This document shows, piece by piece, positions 1 through 9,206 of a DNA stretch of 64,000 nt (within the stretch, counting starts at the first letter, position 1; the number at the start of each line of letters is the position of its first letter). Below the pieces are notes generated by a model that ran no database searches, was not told the DNA's origin, and was given only the letters and a program-made list of their open reading frames with translations. The translations under genes and the position numbers were made by a program. Location: positions 186,001 through 250,000 of the forward strand of contig NZ_BNAS01000001.1 in NCBI RefSeq assembly GCF_014653785.1. The letters run 5' to 3'. Source of the DNA: Promicromonospora soli. GTDB lineage: Bacteria; Actinomycetota; Actinomycetes; Actinomycetales; Cellulomonadaceae.

Positions 1-218
1 TTGGAAAACACAGAAGGACTCCCGGGGTGGTGGCTGGTGCCGACGCCGGGTACCGCAATGCGGGCAGACGTCAGCGCGAGGTGTTCTCGTACCGGGAGAT
101 GTCTGTCATCACAGTCCTTCGCATCGCTCCCTCACACGCGCGGCACACCCGCAGGAGCGGCCCCAGACTGACACGGCCCTCGCCGAGGCGCAACGTGATT
201 CACGGCGCCCCGGCCTGG

Positions 219-791
219 TCACGGCGCCTTCGCCGTGAGGTAGCGCTGCACGGTGGGCCCGAGCCAGGCGACGACGTCGGCCCTGGGCATGTCCGCGGCA
301 GGCCCGAACCTCAGCACGTACCGCACCAGCGCCATGCCGAGCACCTGCGAGGCTACGAGCGCGGCGCGGCGCGCCGCGTCCTGGCTGGTCACGACGAACT
401 GCTCGGCGAGCGGCAGGATCTGGCCGGCGAACACGGCACGCATCCGCGCGGCCCCGGCCTCGTTCGTCACTCCGACGCGCAGGAGGGTCTGCAGCACGCT
501 GTCGTTCTCCCACAGGTCGAGGAAGTGGCCGATCAGCACTGCCCCGACGTCGTCGACCGGTATCGCGCCCAGGTCCGGGAGGACCAGCTCGACGTCGATC
601 ACCGCCGAGAACAGGCCCTCCTTGGAGCCGTAATAGCGCATGACCATCGACGGGTCGATCCCGGCGTCCTGCGCGATGGCGCGCACCGTGGCGCGCTCGT
701 AGCCGTCGGACGCGAAGCGCTCCCGTGCCGCGTCCAGGATCGCGGTGCGGGTCACGTCGGAGCGGCGCCTCGGGGCATCGGGGTCTGTCAT
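219..791 (-). CDS. TetR-family transcriptional regulator
   Basis: A 190-residue repressor-type protein. Residues about 14-66 form a TetR helix-turn-helix (AILDAARERFASDGYERATV, then the turn around GIDPSMVMRYYGSKEGLF); the rest is the helical ligand-binding half. It is transcribed away from the FAD monooxygenase at 898, the classic layout in which a TetR protein represses a detoxification or catabolic enzyme and itself. The chosen ATG lies 7 bases after a TACAGT hexamer (804-799 on the minus strand) and has no Shine-Dalgarno sequence, so the transcript is probably leaderless. Family assignment is from the sequence; the target and the ligand are inference. Confidence 0.9.
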   Translation of the reverse strand: MTDPDAPRRRSDVTRTAILDAARERFASDGYERATVRAIAQDAGIDPSMVMRYYGSKEGLFSAVIDVELVLPDLGAIPVDDVGAVLIGHFLDLWENDSVLQTLLRVGVTNEAGAARMRAVFAGQILPLAEQFVVTSQDAARRAALVASQVLGMALVRYVLRFGPAADMPRADVVAWLGPTVQRYLTAKAP

Positions 792-863
792 GTCAACAAC
801 TGTATGCCAACATGCGTTGACCTCCGCCCGTCGGCTCGGTTACGGTGGTCAACAAGCGTTGGC
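792..863. promoter_or_regulatory. Divergent promoter with two TetR-type operator boxes
   Basis: Two 16-base near-palindromes share the pattern GYCAAC-N4-GTTGRC: GCCAACATGCGTTGAC (806-821) and GTCAACAAGCGTTGGC (848-863). Extra half-sites GTCAAC (792-797) and CGTTGGCC (871-878) flank them. For the rightward gene, TTGACC (817-822) and TACGGT (841-846), 18 bases apart, make a plausible promoter: the first box covers the -35 element and the second covers the expected start of transcription. For the leftward gene, TACAGT (799-804) is a -10 candidate. Occupation by the adjacent TetR protein would silence both genes; that is inference from position and symmetry. Confidence 0.7.
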
Positions 864-897
864 AAACAGTCGTTGGCCGGAGAACCAGGAGGACATC

Positions 898-2289
898 ATG
901 GACACGGACGTCGTAGTCGTCGGGGCAGGGCCGACCGGCCTCCTGCTCGCCGGGGACCTCGCCACGGCCGGGGTACGCGTCACCGTGCTGGAGAAGCGCC
1001 CGGCCGGCCTGAGCAACCTGACCCGCGCGTTCGCCGTGCATGCCCGCAGCCTGGAGGTGCTCGACGCGCGCGGCCTCGCGGACGAGCTGCTCGGGAAGGG
1101 GCAGCCCGTCGACCGCCTGCGGCTCTTCCAGCGCCTCACCATCAACCTGAAGGAGCTGCCGTCGCGGTTCCAGTACGTGCTCGTCGCGCCCCAGTACGAG
1201 GTGGAGCGGCTGCTGCGCCGCCGCGCCGAGGAGGCCGGTGCCGTCTTCCGGCACGACGCCGAGGTCACCGGCCTGACCCAGGACGGCCTGGGTGTCACCG
1301 TCACCACGGCCGACGGCTCGACGCTGCGCGCCGAGTACGTGGTGGGCACCGACGGCGTCCACTCCACGGTGCGGGACGCGGTGGGCATCCCGTTCCCTGG
1401 CCGCGCCGTGATCCGCTCGATGGTCCTGGCCGACGTGCGGCTGACCCGCGAGCCGCCCGACCTCCTCACGGTCGCGGCCGCGAACGACTCGCTCGGCTTC
1501 CTCGCCCCGTTCGGCGACGGCTGGTACCGGTTCATCGGCTGGCACGGCAACCGGGACGTGGGCGAGGACGAGCCGGTCGACCTCGACGAGGTGCGGTCCA
1601 TCGCACGAGCCACCCTGCACGACGACTACGGCATGGCCGAGGCGCGCTTCCTGTCCCGGTTCCATGCCGACGAACGCCAGGCCCCGACCTACCGCAAGGG
1701 CCGCGTGCTGCTGGCCGGCGACGCCGCGCACGTGCACAGCCCCGCGGGCGGGCTCGGCATGAACACGGGGCTGCAGGACGCCGCGAACCTCGGCTGGAAG
1801 CTCGCGGCCGCGCTGCGCGGCGTCGACATCCTGGACAGCTACGACGCCGAGCGGCACCCCGTCGGGCGGCAGGTCCTGCGGGCCAGCGGCGGCATCCTGC
1901 GGATCGCGACCCGCCAGGGGCCGCTGATCGCGGCCCTGCGGACGGCCGTCATCGGGATGGTGTCACAGGTCAGCCCGATCCGGCGTCGGGCAGCGCTCAC
2001 CGTGTCGGCGCTGGGCGTCGCCTACCCGAGCCCCCGCGGGGCGCACCCGCTGGTCGGGACGCGGGCCCGCGACCTACCGCTCGAGGGCGGGTCGCGCCTC
2101 GCCGAGGCGCTCCGCGCGGGCCGGTTCGTCCTGGTCGCCCCTGCCGGGGCGCCGGTGCCGGAGATGGGACGTGCGCCCGGCGAGGTGGATCCCGCCGAGC
2201 GGGTCCTCGTCCGCCGGGCCGACGGCGGAGCGACCACCCTGCTGGTCCGCCCCGACGGCTACTTCGCCGACGCCGCTCCCGCGGCGTGA
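898..2289 (+). CDS. FAD-dependent aromatic-type monooxygenase
   Basis: A 463-residue flavoprotein of the p-hydroxybenzoate hydroxylase / PheA-TfdB class. The FAD-binding GAGPTG lies at residues 9-14, the VGTDGVHSTVR motif follows mid-protein, and the second FAD motif LLAGDAAHVHSPAGG lies near residues 270-285. It uses NAD(P)H and O2 to hydroxylate a small, often aromatic, substrate; the substrate cannot be read from sequence. The ATG at 898 follows AGGAGG (887-892), so upstream in-frame codons are not used. The C-terminus is short and lacks a clear thioredoxin-like extension. It is divergent from a TetR gene and probably induced by the substrate. The family also contains antibiotic-modifying enzymes such as rifampicin and tetracycline monooxygenases. 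Confidence 0.88.
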   Translation: MDTDVVVVGAGPTGLLLAGDLATAGVRVTVLEKRPAGLSNLTRAFAVHARSLEVLDARGLADELLGKGQPVDRLRLFQRLTINLKELPSRFQYVLVAPQYEVERLLRRRAEEAGAVFRHDAEVTGLTQDGLGVTVTTADGSTLRAEYVVGTDGVHSTVRDAVGIPFPGRAVIRSMVLADVRLTREPPDLLTVAAANDSLGFLAPFGDGWYRFIGWHGNRDVGEDEPVDLDEVRSIARATLHDDYGMAEARFLSRFHADERQAPTYRKGRVLLAGDAAHVHSPAGGLGMNTGLQDAANLGWKLAAALRGVDILDSYDAERHPVGRQVLRASGGILRIATRQGPLIAALRTAVIGMVSQVSPIRRRAALTVSALGVAYPSPRGAHPLVGTRARDLPLEGGSRLAEALRAGRFVLVAPAGAPVPEMGRAPGEVDPAERVLVRRADGGATTLLVRPDGYFADAAPAA

Positions 2290-2307
2290 CGACCCCCGGT
2301 CACCCGA

Positions 2308-2886
2308 TCAGTAGCTGGAGCTGGTCTCGCTGAAAAAGCCCTCCCGGAAGTCCGGGATGCTGAACAGCACGGCTATCCCGATGATCAGGAGGATCGTCAG
2401 GCCGATCGTCACCCAGCCCGTGATGATGCCGGCGAGGGCGAGGCCGCCGTTGTCCGCCAGGCCCTCCCTCTGCGCCTTGCGGCTCAGGTGCCCGGTGATG
2501 ACCGCGGGGATGGCCGCGAGGAAGCCGACCAGGCAGCTGAAAAACATGACGACGCTGAGGATGCCCAGCACGAGGGACCACACGCCGAGGGCGTTCTTCT
2601 CGGGTGGCGCGGAGTACCCGTAGGGCGCCCCGGCCTGCGGCGGCTGGTAGGGCCCGAGCCGGTACTCGGATCCCTGCTGATACGCGGGCCCCGCCGCGGG
2701 CTGCTGAAGGTACGGCTGCTGATAGCGCTGCTCGTACGGCTCCTGATAGGGGCGGGGCGGTCCCGCCTGGTCCGGTGCCGACGCGGGCGCGGGGCCACGG
2801 TCGGGCACTGGGCCGGAGCCGGGCTCCGGGGTGCTCGGCTGCTGCGGTGGGTCGTACGGCGACTTCCACTCGTCGGGCTGGCTCAT
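2308..2886 (-). CDS. DUF4190-type membrane protein, paralogue 1
   Basis: 192 residues. The first about 95 are a disordered Pro/Gln/Tyr/Gly-rich tail containing SPYDPPQQP and many PYQQP-like words. The junction motif (here PPEKNALGVWSLVLGILS) leads into two hydrophobic segments of about 30 residues each, joined by a short polar GHLSRKAQREG loop. This is the actinobacterial DUF4190 layout: cytosolic low-complexity N-terminus and a two-pass membrane hairpin. No function is established. The ATG follows GGAAGG. It is the last of four tandem paralogues and ends 18 bases from the convergent monooxygenase gene. Confidence 0.8.
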   Translation of the reverse strand: MSQPDEWKSPYDPPQQPSTPEPGSGPVPDRGPAPASAPDQAGPPRPYQEPYEQRYQQPYLQQPAAGPAYQQGSEYRLGPYQPPQAGAPYGYSAPPEKNALGVWSLVLGILSVVMFFSCLVGFLAAIPAVITGHLSRKAQREGLADNGGLALAGIITGWVTIGLTILLIIGIAVLFSIPDFREGFFSETSSSY

Positions 2887-2948
2887 GGTCCTACCTTCCA
2901 CATAGTGCGTGCCGGGCGCTGTGCACCGCGCCGAGCGGCCTGATCGAG

Positions 2949-3545
2949 TTATGCCTGGGAGACCGAGAACGCCGCGCCGATGAGCCCGAAGATCAGGATG
3001 GCGAGCCACCAGAGCACAAAAGCACCGGCCAGCCCCACATTGATCCAGCCCAGGATGAGTCCGGCCGTCGCCGACCCGGGGTTGTTCGCCAGGCCGTCCC
3101 GGACCGCCTTCCGGCTGGCGTTCCCGGTAACGATCGCGACGACGCCGAGGATGAGCGGGCAGAGGATCCAGCTCAGGATGCCGGTCACCAGCGACCAGAC
3201 GCCCAAGTCGTTCTTTGGCGGCGCGGCCGGGTAGCCATACTGCGGCGGCGGGCCGTACTGGTACTGAGGCGGGCCCTGCGGCGGGTAGGGCTGCAGCTGT
3301 CCAGAGGGGAACTGCTGCCCTGAGGGGAACTGACCCGAGGGGTACTGCCCCGACGGGTACTGCGCGGGCTGGCCCGCAGGACCCTGGAACGGCTGGCCCG
3401 ACGGGTACTGCACGGGATGCCCGTACGCCGGACCGGCGGGTGGCGAGGGCATGGGCGGGGACTGCGGCTGCTCCCCCGGCGGCTGCGGGACGGCCGGCTG
3501 GTTCGGCGCGTCGTTCGGGGAGTGCCCGTCGTCGGTATGGGTCAT
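2949..3545 (-). CDS. DUF4190-type membrane protein, paralogue 2
   Basis: 198 residues with the same plan as its neighbours. The N-terminal tail is dominated by imperfect repeats of YPSGQ/FPSGQ (residues about 45-85), followed by PPKNDLGVWSLVTGILS and two membrane segments separated by TGNASRKAVRDGLANN. The repeat unit differs from the PYQQP words of paralogue 1, so the tail diverges faster than the membrane hairpin. The start codon is preceded by GGAAGG. Function unknown. Confidence 0.8.
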   Translation of the reverse strand: MTHTDDGHSPNDAPNQPAVPQPPGEQPQSPPMPSPPAGPAYGHPVQYPSGQPFQGPAGQPAQYPSGQYPSGQFPSGQQFPSGQLQPYPPQGPPQYQYGPPPQYGYPAAPPKNDLGVWSLVTGILSWILCPLILGVVAIVTGNASRKAVRDGLANNPGSATAGLILGWINVGLAGAFVLWWLAILIFGLIGAAFSVSQA

Positions 3546-3669
3546 GGTGCGGCCTTCCGGGCTCAGCCGCGCCAGGCGGCGCGGACGGGAGAGGACGAGT
3601 CAGCCCGCCGCACCCCGAGGGAGAACTCACCTCGGATGCGGCGGGCCGACCGACGGCTGGGAGAGGGAC

Positions 3670-4245
3670 TCAGCCGTTCTCGAGGTTCTCGAGCTCGTCC
3701 ATGAGCTCCTCGAGCTCAGGATCCATGGTCTGACCGGTGTCGCCGAGATCCTGCTCGTAGCTCTCCCGGAGCTCCTCCTGGAACGCCGGGTCGTTGACCG
3801 CCGTGGCCGCCATGATCGCGCCGACGACGAGGAAGCCGACCAGGACCGTGGTCCACGCGATGCCGACCCAGCCGGTGACGATGCCCACGAGGCCCATGGC
3901 ACCGTTGTCGGCTTGGCCCTCCCGCTGGGCCTTGCGGCTCTTGTGACCGGTGACGATCGCCGCGATACCCGTGAGGATGCCGCAGCCCAGCACGGCCAGG
4001 ATGCCCAGCACGAGCGACCAGACGCCCAGGTTGTTCTTCGGCAGCGGCGCGGCACCGTAGGCGTAAGGCTGCGCGCCCTGGGCGTAGGCCGGTCCCTGCG
4101 GCGCCTGCTGCTGGTACGGCGACTGCTCGTACGGGGCGGGCTGCCCGGGGACTGCTCCTGGCGGCGGCGTCTGCTGGCCCTGCTCGGGCTGCAGCGGCTG
4201 CTGCGGCGGGTCGTACGGCGACTGGCCACCGTCAGGCTGGGTCAT
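3670..4245 (-). CDS. DUF4190-type membrane protein, paralogue 3
   Basis: 191 residues. The tail begins MTQPDGGQSPYDPPQQPLQP and is rich in Gln, Pro and Ala; the core has PLPKNNLGVWSLVLGILAVL and two hydrophobic segments around the polar loop HKSRKAQREGQADN. Unlike the others it carries a strongly acidic C-terminal tail (DPELEELMDELENLENG) after the second membrane segment. An in-frame codon further upstream exists, but the ATG at 4245 is preceded by GAGAGG and aligns with the starts of its paralogues. Function unknown. Confidence 0.78.
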   Translation of the reverse strand: MTQPDGGQSPYDPPQQPLQPEQGQQTPPPGAVPGQPAPYEQSPYQQQAPQGPAYAQGAQPYAYGAAPLPKNNLGVWSLVLGILAVLGCGILTGIAAIVTGHKSRKAQREGQADNGAMGLVGIVTGWVGIAWTTVLVGFLVVGAIMAATAVNDPAFQEELRESYEQDLGDTGQTMDPELEELMDELENLENG

Positions 4246-4374
4246 CGTGCTGCCTCTCTGATCGCGATGGGCCGGGCTGCCCCGGCGCGGAGGAGCCAAA
4301 CCTACAGGTAGGACGCCCTATGCGGCACGAAATAAGCATGGGGAGGCCTCCCCACGTACCGCCAGGCCGGGAGG

Positions 4375-4953
4375 TCAGTAGGTGCCGTTGTTCATGTCGT
4401 TCAGGTCGTTCAGGTTGTTCAGGTCGTTCCAGTTGCCGGACATCACACCGGCCGCCAGCAGGATGACAAAGAGGACGATGCCGACCACCGACAGCGCCAC
4501 GTTGACCCAGCCCAGGATCAGGCCCGCCGTGCCCATCCCGCGGTTGTTCGCCAGGCCCTGGTCGGCGGCCTTGCGGCTCATGGTGCCCGTGATGATCGCG
4601 GCGATGCCGAGCAGCAGCGGGCAGAGCATGAAGCTGAGGATGCCCGTGATCAGCGCCCAGACACCCAGGTCGTTCTTGGGCGGCGTCGACGCGTACCCGT
4701 ACTGGGCCGCCGCCGGCGGACCGGGCTGCCCGTAGGCCCCGGGCGCACCGGGCTGCCCGTACGGTGTCGCCTCGTGCCGCCCGTAGGGCGCGGTCTCGCC
4801 CGGTTCCGCCGGCCCGCCAGAGGGCGGCTCCTGCCGGCCACCCGAGGCCGGCGGCCGCTCCCCACCGCGCGACGGCTCAGGCAGAGGCCGCGTGGGCGGC
4901 GTCTCGGGATCTGGCTTGGGCTCGTACGGTGAGCCACCGTCGTTCTGGGTCAT
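4375..4953 (-). CDS. DUF4190-type membrane protein, paralogue 4
   Basis: 192 residues and the first gene of the four-gene tandem array. The proline-rich tail (SPYEPKPDPETPPTRPLP onward) is followed by PPKNDLGVWALITGILSF, two membrane segments, and a short repetitive Asn/Asp/Leu C-terminus made of NDLNN-like words. Its core is closest to paralogue 2 (both have CPLxLGxxAIxTG and ADQGLANN/VRDGLANN-like loops), suggesting successive duplications. The ATG follows GGAAGG. Function unknown; a membrane scaffold or stress role would be a guess. Confidence 0.78.
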   Translation of the reverse strand: MTQNDGGSPYEPKPDPETPPTRPLPEPSRGGERPPASGGRQEPPSGGPAEPGETAPYGRHEATPYGQPGAPGAYGQPGPPAAAQYGYASTPPKNDLGVWALITGILSFMLCPLLLGIAAIITGTMSRKAADQGLANNRGMGTAGLILGWVNVALSVVGIVLFVILLAAGVMSGNWNDLNNLNDLNDMNNGTY

Positions 4954-5089
4954 CAGGCTGCCTTCCTGGTCACGGAGCCAGGGGGCGTCGGGACCGGCGC
5001 CCCTCCACCACTTAACCAGCCCGGGCGCAGACCTGCCCGGGAGACGCGCGAGTCACCGGTGCTGCCACGGCTCCTCCGGGCACGCCGAA

Positions 5090-5124
5090 GGCCCTGGCCG
5101 GAGAGGTTCTCTCCGGCCAGGGCC
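5090..5124 (-). terminator. Terminator hairpin after aspS
   Basis: A perfect 16-base-pair stem (5090-5105 with 5109-5124, beginning GGCCCTGGCCGG) closes on a 3-base loop 14 bases after the aspS stop codon. There is no long U-tract, as is common for high-GC intrinsic terminators. Confidence 0.8.
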
Positions 5125-5137
5125 CAGGTGCCAGGGG

Positions 5138-6928
5138 TCAAGCCGTTGGCGCGCCCACGGGCGCCGCCGCCTCCGGCTTGAAGTCCACGCCCGCCTCCTT
5201 GCGCTGCTCCGGCGTGATCGGCGCCGGGGCCGCGGTCAGCGGGTCGAACCCGCCGCCGGACTTCGGGAAGGCGATGACGTCGCGGATCGACGGCGACTTC
5301 GTCAGCAGGGCGACGATGCGGTCCCAGCCGAACGCGATGCCGCCGTGCGGCGGGGCGCCGAAGGCGAAGGCGTCGAGCAGGAAGCCGAACTTCTCCTGCG
5401 CCTCCTCCTGGCCGATGCCCATTACCTCGAACACGCGCTCCTGCACGTCGCGGCGGTGGATACGGATCGAGCCGCCGCCGATCTCGTTGCCGTTGCAGAC
5501 GATGTCGTAGGCGTAGGCCAGGGCCTCGCCGGGCTCCTTCTCGAACGTGTCGATCCACTCCGGGGTGGGCGACGTGAACGCGTGGTGCACAGCGGTCCAG
5601 GCGGACGAGCCGAGGTCGACGTCGTCGTCCTCGCCGGCCGGCTTGAACAGCGGCGCGTCCACGACCCACACGAACGACCAGGCGTCCTCGTCGATCTGGC
5701 CGGTCTTGTGCGCGATCTCGAGGCGGGCCGCGCCGAGCAGGGCGCGCGCGTCCGACGTCTTGCCCGCGGCGAAGAACACGGCGTCGCCCGGGGCCGCGCC
5801 GGTCACCTTGGCGAGGTGCTCGCGCTCGTCGTCGGACAGGTTCTTGGCGACCGGGCCGCCGAGCTCGCCCTCCTCCGAGAACGTCACGTACGCGAGGCCG
5901 CGCGCGCCGCGCTGCTTGGCCCACTCCTGCCAGGCGTCGAACTGCCGGCGCGGCTGCGCAGCCCCGCCCTGCATGACGACGGCGCCCACGTACTCCGCCT
6001 GGAACACGCGGAACGGCGTGGCCTTGAAGTAGTCGGTGAGCTCGACGATCGGGTTGTCGAACCGCAGGTCGGGCTTGTCCGTGCCGTACAGACGCATCGC
6101 CTCGTGGAAGGTGATGCGCGGGATCGGCGTCGTGATCTTGTAGCCGATCAGGTCCCACAGCGCGCCCAGGATCTGCTCGCCCAGGGCGATCACGTCCTCC
6201 TGGTCCACGAAGCTCATCTCGACGTCGAGCTGCGTGAACTCCGGCTGGCGGTCCGCGCGGAAGTCCTCGTCTCGGTAGCAGCGCGCGATCTGGTAGTACC
6301 GCTCCATGCCGCCGACCATGAGCAGCTGCTTGAACAGCTGCGGCGACTGCGGCAGGGCGTACCAGGAGCCGGGCGCCAGGCGGGCCGGGACCAGGAAGTC
6401 GCGCGCGCCCTCCGGGGTGGAGCGCGTGAGCGTCGGCGTCTCGATCTCGACGAAGTCCTGCTCGTCCAGCACGCGGCGGGCGGCCTGGTTGGCCTTGGCG
6501 CGCAGGCGGAGCGCGGCGGCCGGTGCCGGACGGCGCAGGTCGAGGTAGCGGTGCTTGAGCCGAGCCTCCTCGCCGATCACCTCGGTGTCGGCGAGCGCGG
6601 TCGACACCTGGAACGGCAGCGGGCCCGACTCGTTCAGTGTGATGACCTCGGACGCGATGACCTCGATCTCGCCGGTGGCGAGGTTCGGGTTGGCGTTGCC
6701 CTCGGGGCGGCGGCTCACCTCACCGGTGACCTGCAGCACGAACTCGGCGCGCAGCGGGTGGGCGATCTCCTCGTCGCGGATGACCACCTGGGTGATGCCC
6801 GACGCGTCACGCAGGTCGATGAACGCCACTCCCCCGTGGTCACGGCGGCGATCGACCCAACCCGTGAGGGTGACGGTCTGGCCGATGTGCTCGGCCCGTA
6901 GTGAGCCGGCCGTGTGGGTGCGGAGCAC
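5138..6928 (-). CDS. aspS: Aspartyl-tRNA synthetase
   Basis: A 596-residue class II synthetase that charges tRNA-Asp (or tRNA-Asx in the non-discriminating form). The N-terminal OB-fold anticodon-binding domain contains [18 protein letters not shown]. The catalytic core has motif 2 [19 protein letters not shown] and motif 3 [13 protein letters not shown] near the C-terminus, with the bacterial GAD insertion between. The length is normal. The start is the GTG at 6928, which gives the expected MLRTHTAG opening and follows GGAAGGA; upstream in-frame codons would add about 260 residues unlike any synthetase. The C-terminal alanine-rich tail is short and probably disordered. Whether it also makes Asp-tRNA-Asn depends on gatCAB, not seen here. 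Confidence 0.97.
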   Translation of the reverse strand: MLRTHTAGSLRAEHIGQTVTLTGWVDRRRDHGGVAFIDLRDASGITQVVIRDEEIAHPLRAEFVLQVTGEVSRRPEGNANPNLATGEIEVIASEVITLNESGPLPFQVSTALADTEVIGEEARLKHRYLDLRRPAPAAALRLRAKANQAARRVLDEQDFVEIETPTLTRSTPEGARDFLVPARLAPGSWYALPQSPQLFKQLLMVGGMERYYQIARCYRDEDFRADRQPEFTQLDVEMSFVDQEDVIALGEQILGALWDLIGYKITTPIPRITFHEAMRLYGTDKPDLRFDNPIVELTDYFKATPFRVFQAEYVGAVVMQGGAAQPRRQFDAWQEWAKQRGARGLAYVTFSEEGELGGPVAKNLSDDEREHLAKVTGAAPGDAVFFAAGKTSDARALLGAARLEIAHKTGQIDEDAWSFVWVVDAPLFKPAGEDDDVDLGSSAWTAVHHAFTSPTPEWIDTFEKEPGEALAYAYDIVCNGNEIGGGSIRIHRRDVQERVFEVMGIGQEEAQEKFGFLLDAFAFGAPPHGGIAFGWDRIVALLTKSPSIRDVIAFPKSGGGFDPLTAAPAPITPEQRKEAGVDFKPEAAAPVGAPTA

Positions 6929-7091
6929 TGAGAGGTCCTTCCAGCGTGGGGTGATTTCCGCCGTTCGTCGCCAGGGGGCGGTCCGACAGCGGGGCGCAGC
7001 GTGCGCCGTCGGAAGTCTAATCGGTGGTACTGGTTCCCTGCCCCGGCTGCCTTGCGGCCCAGGTTGCCGGTTTCGTCCGGCCAGCTGGTGT

Positions 7092-7113
7092 CCATGGGTA
7101 CCTAAACCCATGG
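7092..7113. repeat. Perfect inverted repeat upstream of the toxin module
   Basis: CCATGGGT (7092-7099) and ACCCATGG (7106-7113) form a perfect 8-base inverted repeat around ACCTAA. A -10-like TATCCT lies at 7134-7139 and the first gene of the toxin module starts at 7183. The position just upstream of the promoter suits an operator or activator site. No cognate regulator is encoded beside it. Confidence 0.5.
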
Positions 7114-7133
7114 CCCGCCGCGCGCACGCCCAG

Positions 7134-7139
7134 TATCCT
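7134..7139 (+). promoter_or_regulatory. Candidate -10 of the toxin module
   Basis: TATCCT about 44 bases before the ATG of the first module gene fits the actinobacterial TANNNT -10 pattern. No good -35 is visible, and the inverted repeat at 7092-7113 lies where a -35 region or regulator site would be. Confidence 0.4.
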
Positions 7140-7182
7140 CGCTGCTCAGACGGGCGACTGCTGGTGAAAGGGCGGGTGTGCG

Positions 7183-7494
7183 ATGGCTGATCTGAAGATG
7201 GACCTGGACGCGGTGCGTGAGCTCGGTTCGAGCCTGACGACGGTGGCGAACGAGTTCGAGAACGCGAACGCGAACAGTGACCGGATCGCCGGTGCCGTGG
7301 GGCACGAGGGGTTGGCGGGCGTGGTGCGCGACTTTGCGCACAAGTGGGATGACACGCGGGAGAAGATGACGGCGAACCTGCGGATGCTGGCGGAGTCCTC
7401 GACGCAGGTCGCTGACGCGTTCTCGGACGTGGACCGGCAGCTGGCCGACGGCGTCTCGGGCAATGGCTCCGCACCTGCCAACGGTGCAGTGTGA
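7183..7494 (+). CDS. Small helical protein, ESX/WXG100-like partner of the toxin
   Basis: 103 residues, almost entirely amphipathic helix with a short break near residue 45 and a Gly/Ser/Asn-rich tail. Size and heptad pattern resemble WXG100-like and small LXG-accessory proteins that pair with type VII substrates; no WXG motif is present, but a tryptophan (HKWDD, near residue 58) lies close to the middle. It overlaps the toxin gene by the four bases GTGA, so the two are probably made in matched amounts. I infer that it binds the N-terminal helices of the next protein as chaperone or co-secreted partner. The family is not named with certainty. Confidence 0.6.
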   Translation: MADLKMDLDAVRELGSSLTTVANEFENANANSDRIAGAVGHEGLAGVVRDFAHKWDDTREKMTANLRMLAESSTQVADAFSDVDRQLADGVSGNGSAPANGAV

Positions 7495-9206
7495 GGCCGT
7501 CTGATTGGTCGCCGGTGGGGTTGGACTCGGACCCGACGCCGGGTGACCCGGTGCTGGTCCTCTCGGGTGGGCAGGAGTATCTGGAGGTCGCCAGCTCGAT
7601 CGACAACGCCGCGTCGGCGATGTCCCGGCTGGATGTCGAGGGCACCGTGTCGCAGGCGGTGGATGCGTTGATGGCGACCAAGGAAGACACCGTCGGCGAG
7701 ATCCGCAAGGCGCACGGCCGGTATGTCGCAGCCGGGGAGGCCCTGGTCGGGTACGCCTCCTCCCTGGAACGCGTTCAGTCCGAGACGCTGGCCGCGTTGG
7801 ACAAGGCGCGGGATGCGCAGGATGCGGCGCAGGCCGCGTCGGGGTCCAAGGACCGGTGGCAGGACCTGGCCGACTCGGCGAAGGACGAGACGGAGAAGGC
7901 GGAGTACGAGCAGAAGGCGCGGCAGGCCGACGGCGAGGCGGACCAGGCGGCCGGCGCCATCAGTTCGGCGAAGTCGAGCATCGAGTCCGCGGTGTCGGAC
8001 CGTAACCGTGCCGCGGAGCATGCGATCGATCGGATCGAGGAGATCACCGGGTCGGATGATCTGAACGACGGGTGGTGGGAGGACTGGGGTTCCAAGCTCG
8101 TCGCGGCGATCGCTGATATCGCGGACATGATCTCCATGATCGCCGGCATCCTGGCGATCATCGTGGCGTTCATCCCGATCGTGGGCACCGCACTGGCCGG
8201 GGTGCTCCTCGTGATCGCCGCTGTTGCCGCGATAGTCAGTGCGGTCGCGAACATCACCCTGGCCGCGACCGGTGAACGGTCGTGGGCTGAGGCGGGCCTC
8301 GCGATCGCCGGTGCGGCACTCTCGCTCATCGGTCTGGGTGGTGCCGCGAAGGCCGCGATGGGGCTGTCCAAGGCCATCGCCAAGGGAGCGTTCAAGGGCG
8401 GCGTCAAGCAGGGCATGAAGAACGCCTGGTGCAAGTTCAGGTTCGGCGCGTGCTTCACCGCGGGGACCATGATCCGCACCGCGGACGGCGAGAAGCCGAT
8501 CGAGGAGATCCAGGCCGAGGACAAGGTCTGGGCCCGGAACGTCGCCACCGGTCGGGACGAGCTGCGTGTCGTCGAGGAGACCTTCGTACGGCATACGACG
8601 GCACTCCACCACCTCACTATCGCGGGCGCTCTCCTCACCACGACCGCAGAGCACCCGTTCATGGTGCACGATCGGGGCTGGACCGCGGCCGCCGACCTCC
8701 GGCCCGGGGACCTGCTCGTCACCGCGAACGGGCACGTGGTCCTCGACCACGTCGACGTCGAGGCCCGGTCGGAGACGGTCTACAACTTCCGTGTCGCGAC
8801 GGACCATACCTACTATGTCCTCGCCGGTGACGTACCCGTGCTGGTGCACAACTCGGGTGGCTACAGCGAGCCGGTCCAGAACATCCTCGACGCGCTGTCG
8901 CACGGAGTGGGCAGCGCCAACCCGATCGGCGACGGCACCGCCCTGGCCGCGGCGAACAACGAGGTCCTGACCGGGCAGCTCACGAACGGGGTCGACCACG
9001 TCGCCAGCACTAGCCAGTACCGCAGCCGCCTGGTCAAGATGCGGGACGGGATACCGATCGGAAAGACGAGAAGGACGGCTCAGGTCATCGAGCTGACCGA
9101 GGTCGACAAGCCCGCCGTCAAGGGCATGATCTCGGCCATCGACGACGCACACGCCGGGCAGTACAAGGGACGACTGAGCGCCTATGGAATTGGTGGTTGC
9201 AAGTGA
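7491..9206 (+). CDS. Polymorphic toxin: T7SS-type N-terminus, HINT domain, unrecognised C-terminal toxin
   Basis: 571 residues. Residues 4-45 ([16 protein letters not shown] onward) resemble the T7SS signal domain of secreted actinobacterial toxins. Residues 50-190 are a charged coiled coil. Residues 205-290 are strongly hydrophobic, probably for membrane association or translocation. Residues 320-454 are a HINT self-cleaving domain: nucleophile C321 in [21 protein letters not shown] with H388, and VLVHN ending at N454. Autoproteolysis there would release residues 455-571, about 117 residues that I do not recognise. The GTG start overlaps the preceding gene as GTGA, and the next gene overlaps the stop the same way, as expected for an immunity gene. 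A nuclease is common for such tips, but none can be claimed here. Confidence 0.82.
   Translation: MRPSDWSPVGLDSDPTPGDPVLVLSGGQEYLEVASSIDNAASAMSRLDVEGTVSQAVDALMATKEDTVGEIRKAHGRYVAAGEALVGYASSLERVQSETLAALDKARDAQDAAQAASGSKDRWQDLADSAKDETEKAEYEQKARQADGEADQAAGAISSAKSSIESAVSDRNRAAEHAIDRIEEITGSDDLNDGWWEDWGSKLVAAIADIADMISMIAGILAIIVAFIPIVGTALAGVLLVIAAVAAIVSAVANITLAATGERSWAEAGLAIAGAALSLIGLGGAAKAAMGLSKAIAKGAFKGGVKQGMKNAWCKFRFGACFTAGTMIRTADGEKPIEEIQAEDKVWARNVATGRDELRVVEETFVRHTTALHHLTIAGALLTTTAEHPFMVHDRGWTAAADLRPGDLLVTANGHVVLDHVDVEARSETVYNFRVATDHTYYVLAGDVPVLVHNSGGYSEPVQNILDALSHGVGSANPIGDGTALAAANNEVLTGQLTNGVDHVASTSQYRSRLVKMRDGIPIGKTRRTAQVIELTEVDKPAVKGMISAIDDAHAGQYKGRLSAYGIGGCK

Noticed and set aside
27-2333. 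A very long open frame across the TetR and monooxygenase genes in another frame.
   Set aside because: It is Arg/Gly/Pro-rich nonsense typical of out-of-frame high-GC DNA and overlaps two well-supported genes.
5138-7708. An N-terminally extended AspRS of over 850 residues.
   Set aside because: The extension overlaps the divergent toxin genes and has shadow composition; the GTG at 6928 gives normal length.
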